Assembly (NCBI GenBank): GCA_964583615.1
Contig: CAZOWM010000066.1
Span: forward strand, 1 to 14,375
Reading direction: 5' to 3'
DNA from: CAZOWM01 sp964583615
GTDB lineage: Bacteria; Spirochaetota; B62-G9; DRHN01
Length of the DNA stretch: 14,375 nt
The notes under the pieces: generated by a model
The model's input: the letters and a program-made list of their open reading frames with translations, nothing else
Told to the model about the DNA's origin: nothing
Database searches by the model: none
Shown here: positions 14,284-14,375 of the stretch, piece by piece
How the letters are laid out: the number at the start of each line of letters is the position of its first letter
Position numbering within the stretch: position 1 is the stretch's first letter
Made by a program: the position numbers and the translations under genes

Positions 14284-14375
14284 CTAACTTTGCACCGCTT
14301 CAAACAATGCTACAATATTTTCAGCGGGAATATCTGCGAGGATAGTGTGAACTTGTTGGAAAACAAAACCTCCAC
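14284..14375 (-). CDS. Uroporphyrinogen decarboxylase (UroD/MtaA)-family protein, C-terminal fragment
   Basis: The minus strand from the window edge to TAG (14286-14284) reads in one open frame of 29 visible residues: GGFVFQQVHTILADIPAE followed by NIVALFEAVQS. This is the characteristic C-terminus of the uroporphyrinogen decarboxylase superfamily, where GGFVF..VHNIQ.D.P.ENI.A...A closes the barrel. The family includes heme-pathway UroD, and corrinoid-linked methyltransferases such as MtaA and CmuA. This style of C-terminus is more typical of the methyltransferase-like and uncharacterised members than of classical HemE. Most of the gene lies beyond the window, so the exact role cannot be set. 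It is convergent with the broken secreted-protein gene. Confidence 0.7.
   Translation of the reverse strand, partial: GGFVFQQVHTILADIPAENIVALFEAVQS

Noticed and set aside
1..14375. CRISPR array, transposon, phage or toxin-antitoxin genes
   Set aside because: No regularly spaced repeats, transposase or integrase motifs, terminal inverted repeats or small toxin/antitoxin gene pairs were found on reading both strands.

Overview
The window reads as ordinary bacterial chromosome, gene-dense and of mid GC. A spirochaete is the best guess but not proven. Both periplasmic binding proteins have signal peptides followed by short charged stretches (SEKEE; SGEKQ followed by a Glu/Lys-rich linker), a style common in Spirochaetota. 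The lipoprotein has a relaxed lipobox, and the small secreted protein near the right end recalls spirochaetal hypotheticals. No rRNA, tRNA, CRISPR array, phage gene or insertion sequence was seen.

Layout, left to right. (1) 1-2966: a promoter, a ModE-like palindromic operator and a three-gene tungstate/molybdate ABC transporter operon (wtpA, wtpB, wtpC). (2) 3030-3665, minus: an uncharacterised five-helix membrane protein, convergent with wtpC. (3) 3820-9607: a near-consensus promoter, then a five-gene branched-chain amino acid/amide-type (HAAT) ABC importer in the order binding protein, livG, livF, livH, livM, followed 20 bp later by an acetamidase/formamidase-family hydrolase. (4) 9719-10813, minus: a stand-alone rmlB (dTDP-glucose 4,6-dehydratase) with its own promoter. 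(5) 11067-12329, minus: hexameric-type glutamate dehydrogenase with a GlnR/TnrA-like palindrome between its -35 and -10 elements. (6) 12485-13513, plus: a lipoprotein with an N-terminal CsgG/TolB-like segment and C-terminal TPR-like helices, divergent from gdhA. (7) 13788-14223, plus: a small secreted-protein gene broken by a frameshift or small deletion. (8) 14284-14375, minus: the C-terminus of a uroporphyrinogen decarboxylase-family protein that runs off the window.

How the genes may work together. The HAAT importer plus amidase suggests uptake of a short amide and its hydrolysis to ammonia. Glutamate dehydrogenase nearby, under a nitrogen-regulator-like box, could fix that ammonia. This link is inferred from gene order and sequence motifs. 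The tungstate operon is a separate unit with apparent oxyanion-responsive control. I found no clearly unprecedented system. The points most worth a second look are the two candidate operators, the transporter-amidase coupling, the broken secreted-protein gene, and the partial uroporphyrinogen decarboxylase-family gene at the right edge.
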